Shown one piece after another: positions 52,120-59,829 of a DNA stretch of 64,000 nucleotides. The notes below the pieces were generated by a model that did no database searches, had not been told where the DNA came from, and saw only the letters and a list, made by a program, of their open reading frames with translations. Within the stretch, counting starts at the first letter, position 1. Each line of letters opens with the position of its first letter. A program made the translations under genes and the position numbers. The stretch comes from Tichowtungia sp964398915. GTDB taxonomy: Bacteria > Verrucomicrobiota > Kiritimatiellia > Kiritimatiellales > Tichowtungiaceae. The stretch is from the NCBI GenBank assembly GCA_964398915.1, contig CAYNOR010000003.1:1-64000 (forward strand), given 5' to 3'.

Positions 52120-52467
52120 ATGAACCCAGTAGTCGTGAAAATAGGTAAAGAACAGTGCGTTAAGGAAGTCCCCGCTTTCAACATTGGAGACACTGTCGAC
52201 GTGCACGTCAAAATTAAAGAAGGCTCAAAAGAGCGTATTCAGGTGTACAACGGTACAGTAATTGCCCGTGAAGGATACGGCGTGGCCGAAACGTTCACTG
52301 TGCGCCGTGTGGCTTTTGGCGAAGGCATTGAGCGTGTATTTCCTGTGCAGAGTCCGAATGTGGCGAAGATCGAAGTGGTGCGTGGCGGTAAAGTCCGCCG
52401 TGCAAAACTTTATTACCTGCGTGATCTGGCCGGTAAGAAAGCACGGATCAAAGAACGTCGCGTGTAA
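52120..52467 (+). CDS. rplS: 50S ribosomal protein L19
   Basis: A 115-residue ribosomal protein at the 30S-50S interface. FNIGDTVDVHVKIKEGSKER, QVYNGTVIAREGYGVAETFTVR, GEGIERVFPVQSPNV and RRAKLYYLRDLAGKKARIKE are all as in the family. AGAGGA precedes the ATG. In many bacteria it follows rimM-trmD; here it leads rnhB and yraN, a common downstream pair. Confidence 0.98.
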   Translation: MNPVVVKIGKEQCVKEVPAFNIGDTVDVHVKIKEGSKERIQVYNGTVIAREGYGVAETFTVRRVAFGEGIERVFPVQSPNVAKIEVVRGGKVRRAKLYYLRDLAGKKARIKERRV

Positions 52468-52473
52468 GCATCA

Positions 52474-53118
52474 ATGGACATGCTCCGTTACGAGAAAGAG
52501 GCCTGGTGTTCAGGCCTCTTTTTTATTGCCGGTGTCGATGAGGCCGGACGGGGTCCGCTGGCAGGTCCGGTCGTGGCGGCTGCCGTTGCCTTCACCCGTG
52601 AATTCCTCGAAAACGGCGGTGCGGAAGCCTTTGATGGCCTCACCGATTCCAAAGCACTCACCGAGAAGCGCCGCGAGTTTTTCTTTGAGCGGTTGCAATC
52701 CTGTGACTTTGTCCGGATCGGCTGTGCGGTGATCGGGCCGGACGTCATTGATGAAATCAATATTTTACAAGCTACGTGGAAAGCCATGGCTGCCTCCGTT
52801 GCGCAGATATGCCCGCTACCTGATCTGGCGCTGGTTGACGGACGTCCGGTGCGCGGACTGCCTTGCAAATCACAAAGTATCGTCAAGGGCGATGCCCTGA
52901 GCCTTTCTATAGCCGCGGCCAGTGTTATTGCCAAAGTGACCCGTGACCGGTTGATGACCGAGATCGACAGGCAATTCCCGCAGTACGGCTTTGCACAGCA
53001 CAAGGGATATGGAACGGCGGCGCACCTCGCCGCCATCCAGCGGCATGGCCCCTGCATCCATCATCGTAAAACCTTTCGCCCCGTCTCTGGGCTCACGCAG
53101 GGGATGCTGGATTTATGA
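52474..53118 (+). CDS. rnhB: Ribonuclease HII
   Basis: RNase HII cuts RNA in RNA-DNA hybrids at ribonucleotides. The 214-residue protein has AGVDEAGRGPLAGPVVAAAV with the first catalytic Asp-Glu pair, TDSKALTEKRRE, a central Asp in ALVDGRPV, and SLSIAAASVIAKVTRDRLM. The N-terminal YEKEAWCSGLFF segment is conserved in the family, so the start at 52474 is right even though an intrinsic terminator lies in it. It is 6 bases after rplS. Confidence 0.96.
   Translation: MDMLRYEKEAWCSGLFFIAGVDEAGRGPLAGPVVAAAVAFTREFLENGGAEAFDGLTDSKALTEKRREFFFERLQSCDFVRIGCAVIGPDVIDEINILQATWKAMAASVAQICPLPDLALVDGRPVRGLPCKSQSIVKGDALSLSIAAASVIAKVTRDRLMTEIDRQFPQYGFAQHKGYGTAAHLAAIQRHGPCIHHRKTFRPVSGLTQGMLDL
52495..52524 (+). 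terminator. Intrinsic terminator inside the start of rnhB
   Basis: A perfect 11-bp stem, AAAGAGGCCTG / CAGGCCTCTTT, with a 5-base loop is followed by T residues (52519-52524). It lies after rplS, but within codons 8-17 of rnhB. It would separate high-level rplS mRNA from the downstream genes while allowing some read-through. Confidence 0.82.
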
Positions 53119-53522
53119 AGCGGATGTTCCAATGGTTCAAAAAAGAGGCAGCACATCTGCTCACCGGACGACGGGGCGAACAGCAAGCCGAAAATTTTTT
53201 AAGAACAGCGGGGCTTAAAATTATCGCCCGCAATGTGAGAGTGGGGTACGACGAGATCGATTTGATCGTTAGACAGGGCGACACCCTGATTTTTGTAGAG
53301 GTAAAAACCCGTGCAAGTGAAGACTTCGGACGTCCGGCCTCAGCGGTTAACCGCGCTAAACGGAAGAAACTTTCCCGCGCTGCGATTCGTTTTCTTAAAA
53401 ATCATAAACTGCGTCCGCCCTACATCCGCTTTGATGTGGTCGAAGTGGTTGGTGAAAAACCGGAAATCAGGCACATACAGAATGCCTTTCAGATGGAAGG
53501 CGGCTACCGCATCTGGTGGTGA
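53115..53522 (+). CDS. yraN: YraN/UPF0102 endonuclease-like protein
   Basis: A 135-residue protein of the YraN family: TGRRGEQQAENFLRTAGLKI, the nuclease-like IIARNVRVGYDEIDLIVRQGDTLIFVEVKTR (Glu-x-Lys core) and an RIWW end. Function is unknown, with a Holliday-junction-resolvase-like fold. Its ATG overlaps the rnhB stop (ATGA), as in many genomes. Confidence 0.95.
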   Translation: MKRMFQWFKKEAAHLLTGRRGEQQAENFLRTAGLKIIARNVRVGYDEIDLIVRQGDTLIFVEVKTRASEDFGRPASAVNRAKRKKLSRAAIRFLKNHKLRPPYIRFDVVEVVGEKPEIRHIQNAFQMEGGYRIWW

Positions 53523-53582
53523 ATCTATGCCACTTATACGGAATCAATCTGATTACTATTGATCGAGATTCGGGAAATATTA

Positions 53583-53709
53583 TTTACCACCCGCTTCGCT
53601 AGAGGAACCTCCGAGGAGTTCAGAGGATATAAGGTAAGGGCTGGAATAAACGATGGCCAGAGGTTCTCTGCCTTACTCCGAAGTCTGCTCTAGCGAAGCG
53701 GGTGGTAAA
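53583..53709. repeat. Inverted-repeat element (~127 bp)
   Basis: A perfect 22-base inverted repeat (53583-53604 and 53688-53709; the arm includes CCACCCGCTTCGCTAGAG) bounds a segment that contains the CTAGAGG...CAGAGG repeat also found at 68-95. There is no open frame. The structure suggests a small non-autonomous mobile element (MITE-like) or a dispersed palindrome. Confidence 0.65.
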
Positions 53710-53740
53710 AAAATACTAATTAGGTTAATTTCATGTTATA

Positions 53741-54241
53741 TCATGGCAGATTGTACTGCCGTAGAGCCTCGTAAAGTACGATGGATGCGGCGTTGGCCAG
53801 GTTGAGCGACCGGACATGTTCGAGTTGCATGGGAATATTGAAAACATCATCCGGATGCGCGTCGAGCAGTTCCAAATGCAGACCGCGACTTTCGCTGCCG
53901 AAAATGAGGCAGTCTCCAGATTGGTAGGAGGCTTCAGTGTAGTTTTTTGCGCCGCTGGTACTGAAAAACAGTTTCCGATGGCTGGAAAATTTTTCTGAGA
54001 AGGTTCCGAAGTTTGGAAAACGGTTGAGTGTGACGGCATCCCAGTAGTCGAGTCCGGCGCGTTTAACTTCCCGGTCGGTCAACCGGAAGCCGAGCGGTTC
54101 AATCAGATTAAGGGTTGTGCCGGTTGCGGCGCACAACCGGGCAATATTACCCGTATTCTGTGGAATTTCCGGTTCAACCAGCACCAGATTGAAAGGTGGA
54201 TCGGGCCAGTTGAACGGAATTTTTGTTCTGGGGCGTGCCAT
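53741..54241 (-). CDS. trmL: tRNA (cytidine/uridine-34 2'-O)-methyltransferase
   Basis: A 166-residue SPOUT methyltransferase with the trefoil-knot landmarks FNLVLVEPEIPQNTGNIARL, LIEPLGFRLTDREVKRAGLDYW, DCLIFGSESRGL and VRSLNLANAASIVLYEALRQ. TrmL methylates the wobble base of tRNA-Leu. The ATG at 54241 gives a normal N-terminus; upstream codons belong to the end of tadA. It lies directly downstream of tadA, another wobble-position enzyme. Confidence 0.92.
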   Translation of the reverse strand: MARPRTKIPFNWPDPPFNLVLVEPEIPQNTGNIARLCAATGTTLNLIEPLGFRLTDREVKRAGLDYWDAVTLNRFPNFGTFSEKFSSHRKLFFSTSGAKNYTEASYQSGDCLIFGSESRGLHLELLDAHPDDVFNIPMQLEHVRSLNLANAASIVLYEALRQYNLP

Positions 54242-54245
54242 AAAG

Positions 54246-54719
54246 CTATTTTTTCTCGGCGCGGCGTTCGCGGAAGAAGCCTTGAAGGAGTGATTTACAC
54301 TCATCTTCCAGTACGCCGGTCTGGATTTCGACGCGATGGTTCAGGTCAGCGTGGTCGAGAATCTCAAACTTGGAGCGCGCACCGCCGCGCTTCGGATCGT
54401 CGACGGCCCAGACGACTTTTTTAAGCCGCGCCAGAACGATAGCACCGGCGCACATCGGGCAGGGCTCTTTGGTGACATACATGACGGCATCGGTCAGCCG
54501 CCAGTTTTCGAGCGCGGCGGCGGCCTGCGTGATCGCCAGAATTTCGGCGTGCGCCGTCGGATCTTTCAGCAGTTCGGTCTGGTTGTGCGCCTTGCCGATG
54601 ATCGCACCGTCCTTGACGATAATCGCGCCGCACGGCACTTCACCGGCTTCGGCGGCGCGCTCCGCTTCGCGCAGCGCCATCCGCATATACACCACTTCTT
54701 CTGAAAAGGATTCGTTCAT
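54246..54719 (-). CDS. tadA: tRNA-specific adenosine deaminase
   Basis: TadA makes inosine at the wobble base of tRNA-Arg. The protein of about 157 residues has the zinc deaminase motifs TAHAEILAI (catalytic Glu) and EPCPMCAGAIVLAR, plus VPCGAIIVKDGAIIGKAHNQ. The ATG at 54719 was taken over a TTG at 54722. It is the first gene of a tadA-trmL pair on the minus strand. Confidence 0.95.
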   Translation of the reverse strand: MNESFSEEVVYMRMALREAERAAEAGEVPCGAIIVKDGAIIGKAHNQTELLKDPTAHAEILAITQAAAALENWRLTDAVMYVTKEPCPMCAGAIVLARLKKVVWAVDDPKRGGARSKFEILDHADLNHRVEIQTGVLEDECKSLLQGFFRERRAEKK

Positions 54720-54768
54720 CAATTCTCTAATTCTTTATCTAAACTCACGCCGCAGAACGGACAAAAAC

Positions 54769-54796
54769 TGACCCTTGACTCCTGACCTCTGATTTT
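54769..54796. repeat. Degenerate 7-base-period repeat
   Basis: Units TGACCCT, TGACTCC, TGACCTC, TGATTTT fill the gap between tadA and the smc hairpin. Confidence 0.55.
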
Positions 54797-54814
54797 CCCG
54801 GGCTTGGGAAAATC
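54791..54814 (-). terminator. Hairpin at the smc stop codon
   Basis: GATTTTCCC and GGGAAAATC form a perfect 9-bp stem with a 6-base loop that reaches two bases into the smc stop codon. There is no clear T-run after it on the minus strand, so it may act as an mRNA 3'-end stabiliser as much as a terminator. Confidence 0.5.
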
Positions 54815-57800
54815 ACTTCTTGGCGACGTCGGAGTCCTGATAGTCGGCAAACTTCATGGACATGACTCGGGATACGCCGCGGTTAGGCATGGTGACGCCG
54901 TAGATCACATCGGCCGCTGCGATGGTCTGGCGGCTGTGGGTGATCAGGATGAACTGCGACTGGTTAAGGAAGCCTTTCACCATTTTCACAAACCGGGCGA
55001 CGTTGGCTTCGTCGAGCGCCGCGTCCATTTCGTCGAGTACGCAGAAGGGGCTCGGCTTGACTTTGAAAAGCGCGAAAAGCAGTGCCACGGCGGTCATCGT
55101 GCGTTCACCCCCGGAGAGCAGCGAAATGGTTTGAAGCTTTTTGCCGGGAGGGCGAGCGATAATTTCGATACCCGATTCCAGTATGTCGGTTTCATCGACC
55201 AGTACAAGCTTGGCCGCGCCGCCGCCGAAGAGCTGTTCAAAGATGATGCCGAAGTTTTCGTTCACTTTGTCAAAGGTGTCTTTAAACAGTTCGGTGGTGG
55301 TCAGGTTGATCTTTTTGATCATTTCGACCAGCTGATCTTTGGCGCTGATCAGGTCGGCTTCCTGCTGACTGAGGAACGCGAAGCGTTCTTCGAGTTCGGC
55401 GTGCTCTTCGATGGCGACGAGGTTGACCGGGCCGATGGCTTCGAGTTTGGCGCGGTGTTCGGCCGCCATGGTTTCAATTTCATCAATTGACGGAATTACG
55501 TCGTTTTCCCACTTCGGTTCCGGTTCGCGAGCCAGTTGATCGGGCGTGATGTGCCATGTGGAGGTCAGCCGGTCGATTGAATTCTGGTGCCGCATCCGTT
55601 GCTCAGCGAGTTCCACTTCGAGTTTGGTTTTGTCGCTCTGCATGGATTCGAGTTCGCTCTGGAGTGCACGCAGTGTTTTTTCGCGCTCGGAAAGGGCTGC
55701 GGTGCGGACCTCGCGTATCTGCCGGGCTTCAGTGAGTTTTTGTTCAGCATTAGCGACGGCTTCGAGCAGGGGCTCGACTTTCTCTTCTGCTTCGCTGCTG
55801 GCGGCTTTGAGCTGGGCGACGCGCTGCTGGTAGGAGCTGACGCCGCGAGTCCGTTCTTCAATCAGTTCCTGCAGCTCTCTCAGCCGTGCTTCGAGCGGCT
55901 GGCGGCGGCTCTTGAGCGATTCAATCCGCTGTTCATGCTGGGAATACTGTACGCGGCATTCGGAGGTGGCGGTCAGGACTTCGGCACGCTGTTCTTCGAG
56001 CGCGTTGAGCGCTTCGGTTTGCGTGGAAATCTGCTGGCGGGTCTGCGCCAGTTTATCGCGGGCTTCGGCCCCTTCGCGGGCAACGGCGGTACGGCGGTCT
56101 TCGCCGGAACCCTGTTTCTGCATCAGCGCATTAAATTCGTAGGTGACGGTTTCAACCCGTTCGCGGGCCTGCTTGAGTTCGCGGGCGATGACCTGACTTT
56201 CGCCGTCCTGTACGGCGAGGGCGCGGCGGCGTTCGTCGAGTTCGCGCTGGGCGGCTTCGAGCGCATCGCCCGTACCGTTCTGTTCGGCGCGCAACGCTTC
56301 GAGCATCCGGCGTTTATCCGAAAGTCCTTTTTCCAGAGTTTGGATATCGCCCTGTAACTGTTCGCGCAGATGGTGACGGCCCAGCGGATTAACTTCGCCT
56401 TCTTCGGGCTTCCAGAGTTCAGCGTTGCCTTCAGCGGTCAGTATTTCGCCGCGTTTGGTTACAAATACCGAACCGGCTGGCAGGGTGAGAGGGATCGCTT
56501 GAAGATTTTCGGCGACGAAAACGTTGGCGAGCAGACGCGCGGCCAGCGGGCGGACTTCATCGGTGCAGGAAATCTGTTTGAATAGTGAGTCTGCGGTGGC
56601 CTCGGTTGGCGCATCGCCTTCGGCGGCGAGCAGGCGTACCGCGCCCTGATTGCTTTCAGCCAGCAGCGTGAGCACGTTGCGTGCGCCGGAACGGGTGCGG
56701 ACAACCAGCGCGTCCATCCACGGACGGAGCACCGCTTCGAGCGCGGTTTCAAAACCGGCTGCGGCGGTAAACTGTTCGGCTAGCGGGCCGACGATGTTTT
56801 CGTCGCGACGGTCGAGCAGATGCTGGGCACCGGCAGGGAAGCCTTCTTTGCGGGCCTCAAAAACCATTTCGAGACGGGCGTTTTTATCGGCCAGTTTGCG
56901 TTGGAGTTCAGAAATTTCTTTTTCCAGGGTTTGGATTTTTTCGGCGGCGGAGGAACGGCGGTCGCGCAGTTCGGCCATTGCTTCCTGCTGTGCCTCAACC
57001 GATTCCTTCAAACCTTCGGCGCGAGCGGTCATTTGTGTCCGCCGTTCTTCGTAGGAGGCCAGCGCCCGTTCGAGGCTGATTTTCTCGGAGGCCAGCTGTT
57101 CCTTGCGGATAACTCCGGCGCGCTCTTTGGCGTCGATTTCGGACAGTTCGTTCTGGAGGCGGCCGATGCGCTGGTCGAGCGTCATGGAATCATTGCGCAG
57201 ACGGTTCAGTAATTCACGGCTGGACTGAACTTGTGCTTCGGTTTCGCGCTGACGGGCGGTAGCGGTTTCAAGCTCGGTTTTGGCGGCCAGCCGCTCGGCT
57301 TCGGCGGTCTGCATCATCTGCACGACTTCGTCGAGCGAGGCGCGGTGCTGAGCCAGACGGCTTTTGGCTTCTTCGGATTCTTTGGTGTTCTGCTGTGCAA
57401 GCGTTGAGAGTTCCGTAATGCGCTCGGCGTTGGTGCGGATGGTCTGCTGGGCGCGTTCGAGCTCGTTTTTGACGCGCATGGAATCGTCCATGGCTGCACC
57501 GATAGCCGTTTCGAGCTGTTGGAGTTCAGCGCGCAGGGCGTCCGTTTCGCCGTTTGCGGCAGCGATGCGGTGATGGGTTTCGTCCACCTTGACGCGGAAG
57601 ACTTCGAGCTGGGCGCGAACTTCTTCAATACGGGTGCTCAGTTGTTTAAGTCGGTGGCGGGTGGAATAAATATCGAGTGCGCGCAATTCTTCCTGTAAAA
57701 CCTTGAAGCGCTGGGCTTTACCGGCCTGTCGCTGGAGAGATATGATCTGCCGCTTTACTTCGCGGATCACGTCGGCCAGGCGCAGCAGGTTGGCTTCGGT

Positions 57801-58349
57801 CTGTTCCAGCTTGCGCAGGGCTTCCTGCTTGTCGGTTTTGAATTTGGTGATGCCGGAAGCCTCTTCGAAAACGGCACGGCGGTCATCAGGACGGGAGGAA
57901 AGTACGCGGTCGATTTTGCCCTGTTCCATGACGGAATAGGCGTCAGTACCGATACCTGTATCCATAAAGAGGCGCTGAATGTCTTTGCGGCGGCACGGCT
58001 TTTTGTTGATGAAATAGTCGCTTTCGCCTGAGCGGAAAACGCGCCGGGTGATGCTGACTTCATCCAGACCCAGATCAAGTGCTTTATCGCAGTCGCCGAG
58101 TGTGAGGGAAACTTCGGCCATACCGAGCGGTTTATGACTGTCGGTGCCGTTAAAAATGCAGTCCTCCATCGAAGAACCGCGAATGGCTGTGGGACGGGAT
58201 TCGCCGAGCACCCAGCGGATGGCGTCCGAGACGTTGCTTTTACCGCAACCATTCGGTCCGACAATGGATGTCATGCCCGGTTCGAATTCCAGACGGGTTT
58301 TTTCAGCGAAGCTTTTAAAACCGACAAGTTCTACAGATTTCAGGTACAT
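54813..58349 (-). CDS. smc: Chromosome segregation protein SMC
   Basis: SMC is the ATPase of the condensin complex. The 1178-residue protein has Walker A GPNGCGKSNVSDAIRWVLGE near the N-terminus and long coiled coils (about 165-500 and 680-1010). A hinge (about 510-670) lies between them. The C-terminal ATPase half shows LLSGGERTMTAVALLFALF and FCVLDEMDAALDEANV. The ATG at 58349 gives the standard MYLKSVELVGFKSFAEKT start; an upstream in-frame start at 58505 is unlikely. It is divergent from the V-ATPase operon. Confidence 0.96.
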   Translation of the reverse strand: MYLKSVELVGFKSFAEKTRLEFEPGMTSIVGPNGCGKSNVSDAIRWVLGESRPTAIRGSSMEDCIFNGTDSHKPLGMAEVSLTLGDCDKALDLGLDEVSITRRVFRSGESDYFINKKPCRRKDIQRLFMDTGIGTDAYSVMEQGKIDRVLSSRPDDRRAVFEEASGITKFKTDKQEALRKLEQTEANLLRLADVIREVKRQIISLQRQAGKAQRFKVLQEELRALDIYSTRHRLKQLSTRIEEVRAQLEVFRVKVDETHHRIAAANGETDALRAELQQLETAIGAAMDDSMRVKNELERAQQTIRTNAERITELSTLAQQNTKESEEAKSRLAQHRASLDEVVQMMQTAEAERLAAKTELETATARQRETEAQVQSSRELLNRLRNDSMTLDQRIGRLQNELSEIDAKERAGVIRKEQLASEKISLERALASYEERRTQMTARAEGLKESVEAQQEAMAELRDRRSSAAEKIQTLEKEISELQRKLADKNARLEMVFEARKEGFPAGAQHLLDRRDENIVGPLAEQFTAAAGFETALEAVLRPWMDALVVRTRSGARNVLTLLAESNQGAVRLLAAEGDAPTEATADSLFKQISCTDEVRPLAARLLANVFVAENLQAIPLTLPAGSVFVTKRGEILTAEGNAELWKPEEGEVNPLGRHHLREQLQGDIQTLEKGLSDKRRMLEALRAEQNGTGDALEAAQRELDERRRALAVQDGESQVIARELKQARERVETVTYEFNALMQKQGSGEDRRTAVAREGAEARDKLAQTRQQISTQTEALNALEEQRAEVLTATSECRVQYSQHEQRIESLKSRRQPLEARLRELQELIEERTRGVSSYQQRVAQLKAASSEAEEKVEPLLEAVANAEQKLTEARQIREVRTAALSEREKTLRALQSELESMQSDKTKLEVELAEQRMRHQNSIDRLTSTWHITPDQLAREPEPKWENDVIPSIDEIETMAAEHRAKLEAIGPVNLVAIEEHAELEERFAFLSQQEADLISAKDQLVEMIKKINLTTTELFKDTFDKVNENFGIIFEQLFGGGAAKLVLVDETDILESGIEIIARPPGKKLQTISLLSGGERTMTAVALLFALFKVKPSPFCVLDEMDAALDEANVARFVKMVKGFLNQSQFILITHSRQTIAAADVIYGVTMPNRGVSRVMSMKFADYQDSDVAKK

Positions 58350-58425
58350 CGTGACTTGATAGCATGCACGGCCTGTCCGGCGCAATAGTTCAGGCCTCAA
58401 AAAGTTATTTTTATTAATCAGAAGC

Positions 58426-58453
58426 TTGCGGGGGTTCGATCTTTCACTAGAAT
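58426..58453 (+). promoter_or_regulatory. Putative promoter of the V-ATPase operon
   Basis: TTGCGG (58426-58431) and TAGAAT (58448-58453) with a 16-base spacer, 34 bases before the subunit E ATG. The -35 equals the one proposed for the CBS gene. Confidence 0.42.
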
Positions 58454-58487
58454 CGCCGGACATTTTAGCAACAGGATTGGAGTGATT

Positions 58488-59111
58488 ATGGCTGAAGAAC
58501 TGCAACCGTTACTCGAACAGATTCGTAAGGAAGGTGTTGAAAAAGCCGAGGCGCAGGCCGCGGAGATTCTCGCGCAGGCCAAAGCCAAGGCGGTACAGAC
58601 TGTTCGTGAAGCCGAGGCGAAAGCGACGGAACTCGTGGCTAAGGCGCAGGCTGACGCTGCCATTTATACCGAACGCAGTACGGCCACTCTTGAACAGGCC
58701 GCGCGCGACCTGCTGATTACGGTCGGACAGGGTATCGAAAACATCATCGCCGACATCATTGCTGAGTCGGTTGATTCCGCGCTGAAGATCGATGTGCTGG
58801 AGCAGATGATGATCAAGATGGCGCAGTGCTGCGCCGAGCGCCCCGACCAATCCCGTATCGAACTGCTGGTCAGTAAAAAAGATCAGGACGATCTGGTTAA
58901 ATTTTTCGCCCAGAAGTATCGAGAGAAGATGGTGCACGGTCTGGAATTGCATGTAGATAATGAGATTCTCAAAGGATTCCGCGTCAGCTTTGCTGATGAC
59001 CACGTTTATCTCGACTTTACGAGTGAAGCGATTGCTGAATCATTGACCGCGTTCCTGCGGCCTAAGCTGGCTGAAATCGTCAGCCGGGTTGCCAAGGAAA
59101 CCTCCGAATAA
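58488..59111 (+). CDS. V-type ATP synthase subunit E
   Basis: Subunit E is part of the peripheral stalk. The 207-residue protein has an Ala/Lys/Glu-rich N-terminal helix (EQIRKEGVEKAEAQAAEILAQAKAKA...) and a C-terminal globular part (about 110-205). The start ATG at 58488 follows GGAG; a GTG at 58482 is less likely. It opens the E-DUF2764-A-B-D-I operon and is identified by helix pattern and position. Confidence 0.88.
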   Translation: MAEELQPLLEQIRKEGVEKAEAQAAEILAQAKAKAVQTVREAEAKATELVAKAQADAAIYTERSTATLEQAARDLLITVGQGIENIIADIIAESVDSALKIDVLEQMMIKMAQCCAERPDQSRIELLVSKKDQDDLVKFFAQKYREKMVHGLELHVDNEILKGFRVSFADDHVYLDFTSEAIAESLTAFLRPKLAEIVSRVAKETSE

Positions 59112-59138
59112 CAGAGGACGGAAGACAGAGGACTGAGA
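59111..59138. repeat. Degenerate 7-base-period repeat
   Basis: Units ACAGAGG, ACGGAAG, ACAGAGG, ACTGAGA follow immediately after the subunit E stop. Confidence 0.6.
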
Positions 59139-59161
59139 ACGTAAACGATTTGAACGAATAA

Positions 59162-59704
59162 ATGAACCACTGGTATCTAGTTTCTTCGTTACCGTATCTG
59201 CGTTTCGGTGAAAAGCCGCTGACGAGCCGTGCGGCATTTTTGACGGCTTGTACCGGCTGGCTCACTGACGTGGATGTGGCGGTGCTTGAGGCTGTTTTAG
59301 AAAATAGTTGTCCGCCGGATAGAGATATCGCCCGGCAATGGTGGGCCGGCGAGGTTGAACTGCGCGATGCGGTGGTGCGGGTGCGTGCCAAAAACCGGGG
59401 TGCGGATGCCGGCCGGTTTATTAAGCCGCACGATGGATTTAATGTTGCGATTGAAAAAATGGTAACGGATGCCTTTACGCGCGCCAATCCATTGGAGCAG
59501 GAGATAGAAATTGACCGCGCCCGCTGGGTTTTGGCCGATGAACTGGCGCTTAGTGCTCCGTTCGGATTTTCCGGTATTCTGGCTTTTGCCGTCAAGCTGC
59601 GTATTGCGGAACGCTGGGCAAAAATGGATGAGAAAACCGGCCAAGACAGAGTGGAAGAGCTGGTTGCCGCCGCTCTTACGGAAGACATCAAAGAGGAGAT
59701 TTAA
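59162..59704 (+). CDS. DUF2764 protein of V-ATPase operons
   Basis: A 180-residue protein that starts MNHWYLVSSLPYLRFGEKPL, the DUF2764 signature, with a helical rest rich in Arg/Asp/Glu. It is encoded between subunits E and A in V-ATPase operons of Bacteroidetes, spirochaetes and PVC bacteria, where a subunit C would stand, and it is thought to fill the C role in the central stalk. No ribosome-binding site of note was seen. Confidence 0.85.
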   Translation: MNHWYLVSSLPYLRFGEKPLTSRAAFLTACTGWLTDVDVAVLEAVLENSCPPDRDIARQWWAGEVELRDAVVRVRAKNRGADAGRFIKPHDGFNVAIEKMVTDAFTRANPLEQEIEIDRARWVLADELALSAPFGFSGILAFAVKLRIAERWAKMDEKTGQDRVEELVAAALTEDIKEEI

Positions 59705-59790
59705 TCAGAATAATTTGGGACAGAATAATTTTTTATGGGGCCAGAGTTTCCAATGGTTGGAAAAATTATTCTGTCCCAAATTATTCTGAT
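59704..59790. repeat. Perfect 30-base inverted repeat within the V-ATPase operon
   Basis: The arms 59704-59733 and 59761-59790 are exact reverse complements over 30 bases (the arm begins ATCAGAATAATTTGGGACAG). They flank a 27-base loop that itself holds TTTCCAA-TGG-TTGGAAA (59747-59763). The element lies between DUF2764 and subunit A and could fold into a very stable hairpin in the operon mRNA. It looks mobile or repeated rather than gene-specific. Confidence 0.85.
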
Positions 59791-59829
59791 CAGTTGCAGT
59801 TTTTTAGGTAAGCAGACGGGAATGAAATC

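Noticed and set aside
54804..56357. Frames of 228 and 256 codons antisense to smc
   Set aside because: They mirror the coiled-coil codons of smc and show no family signature.
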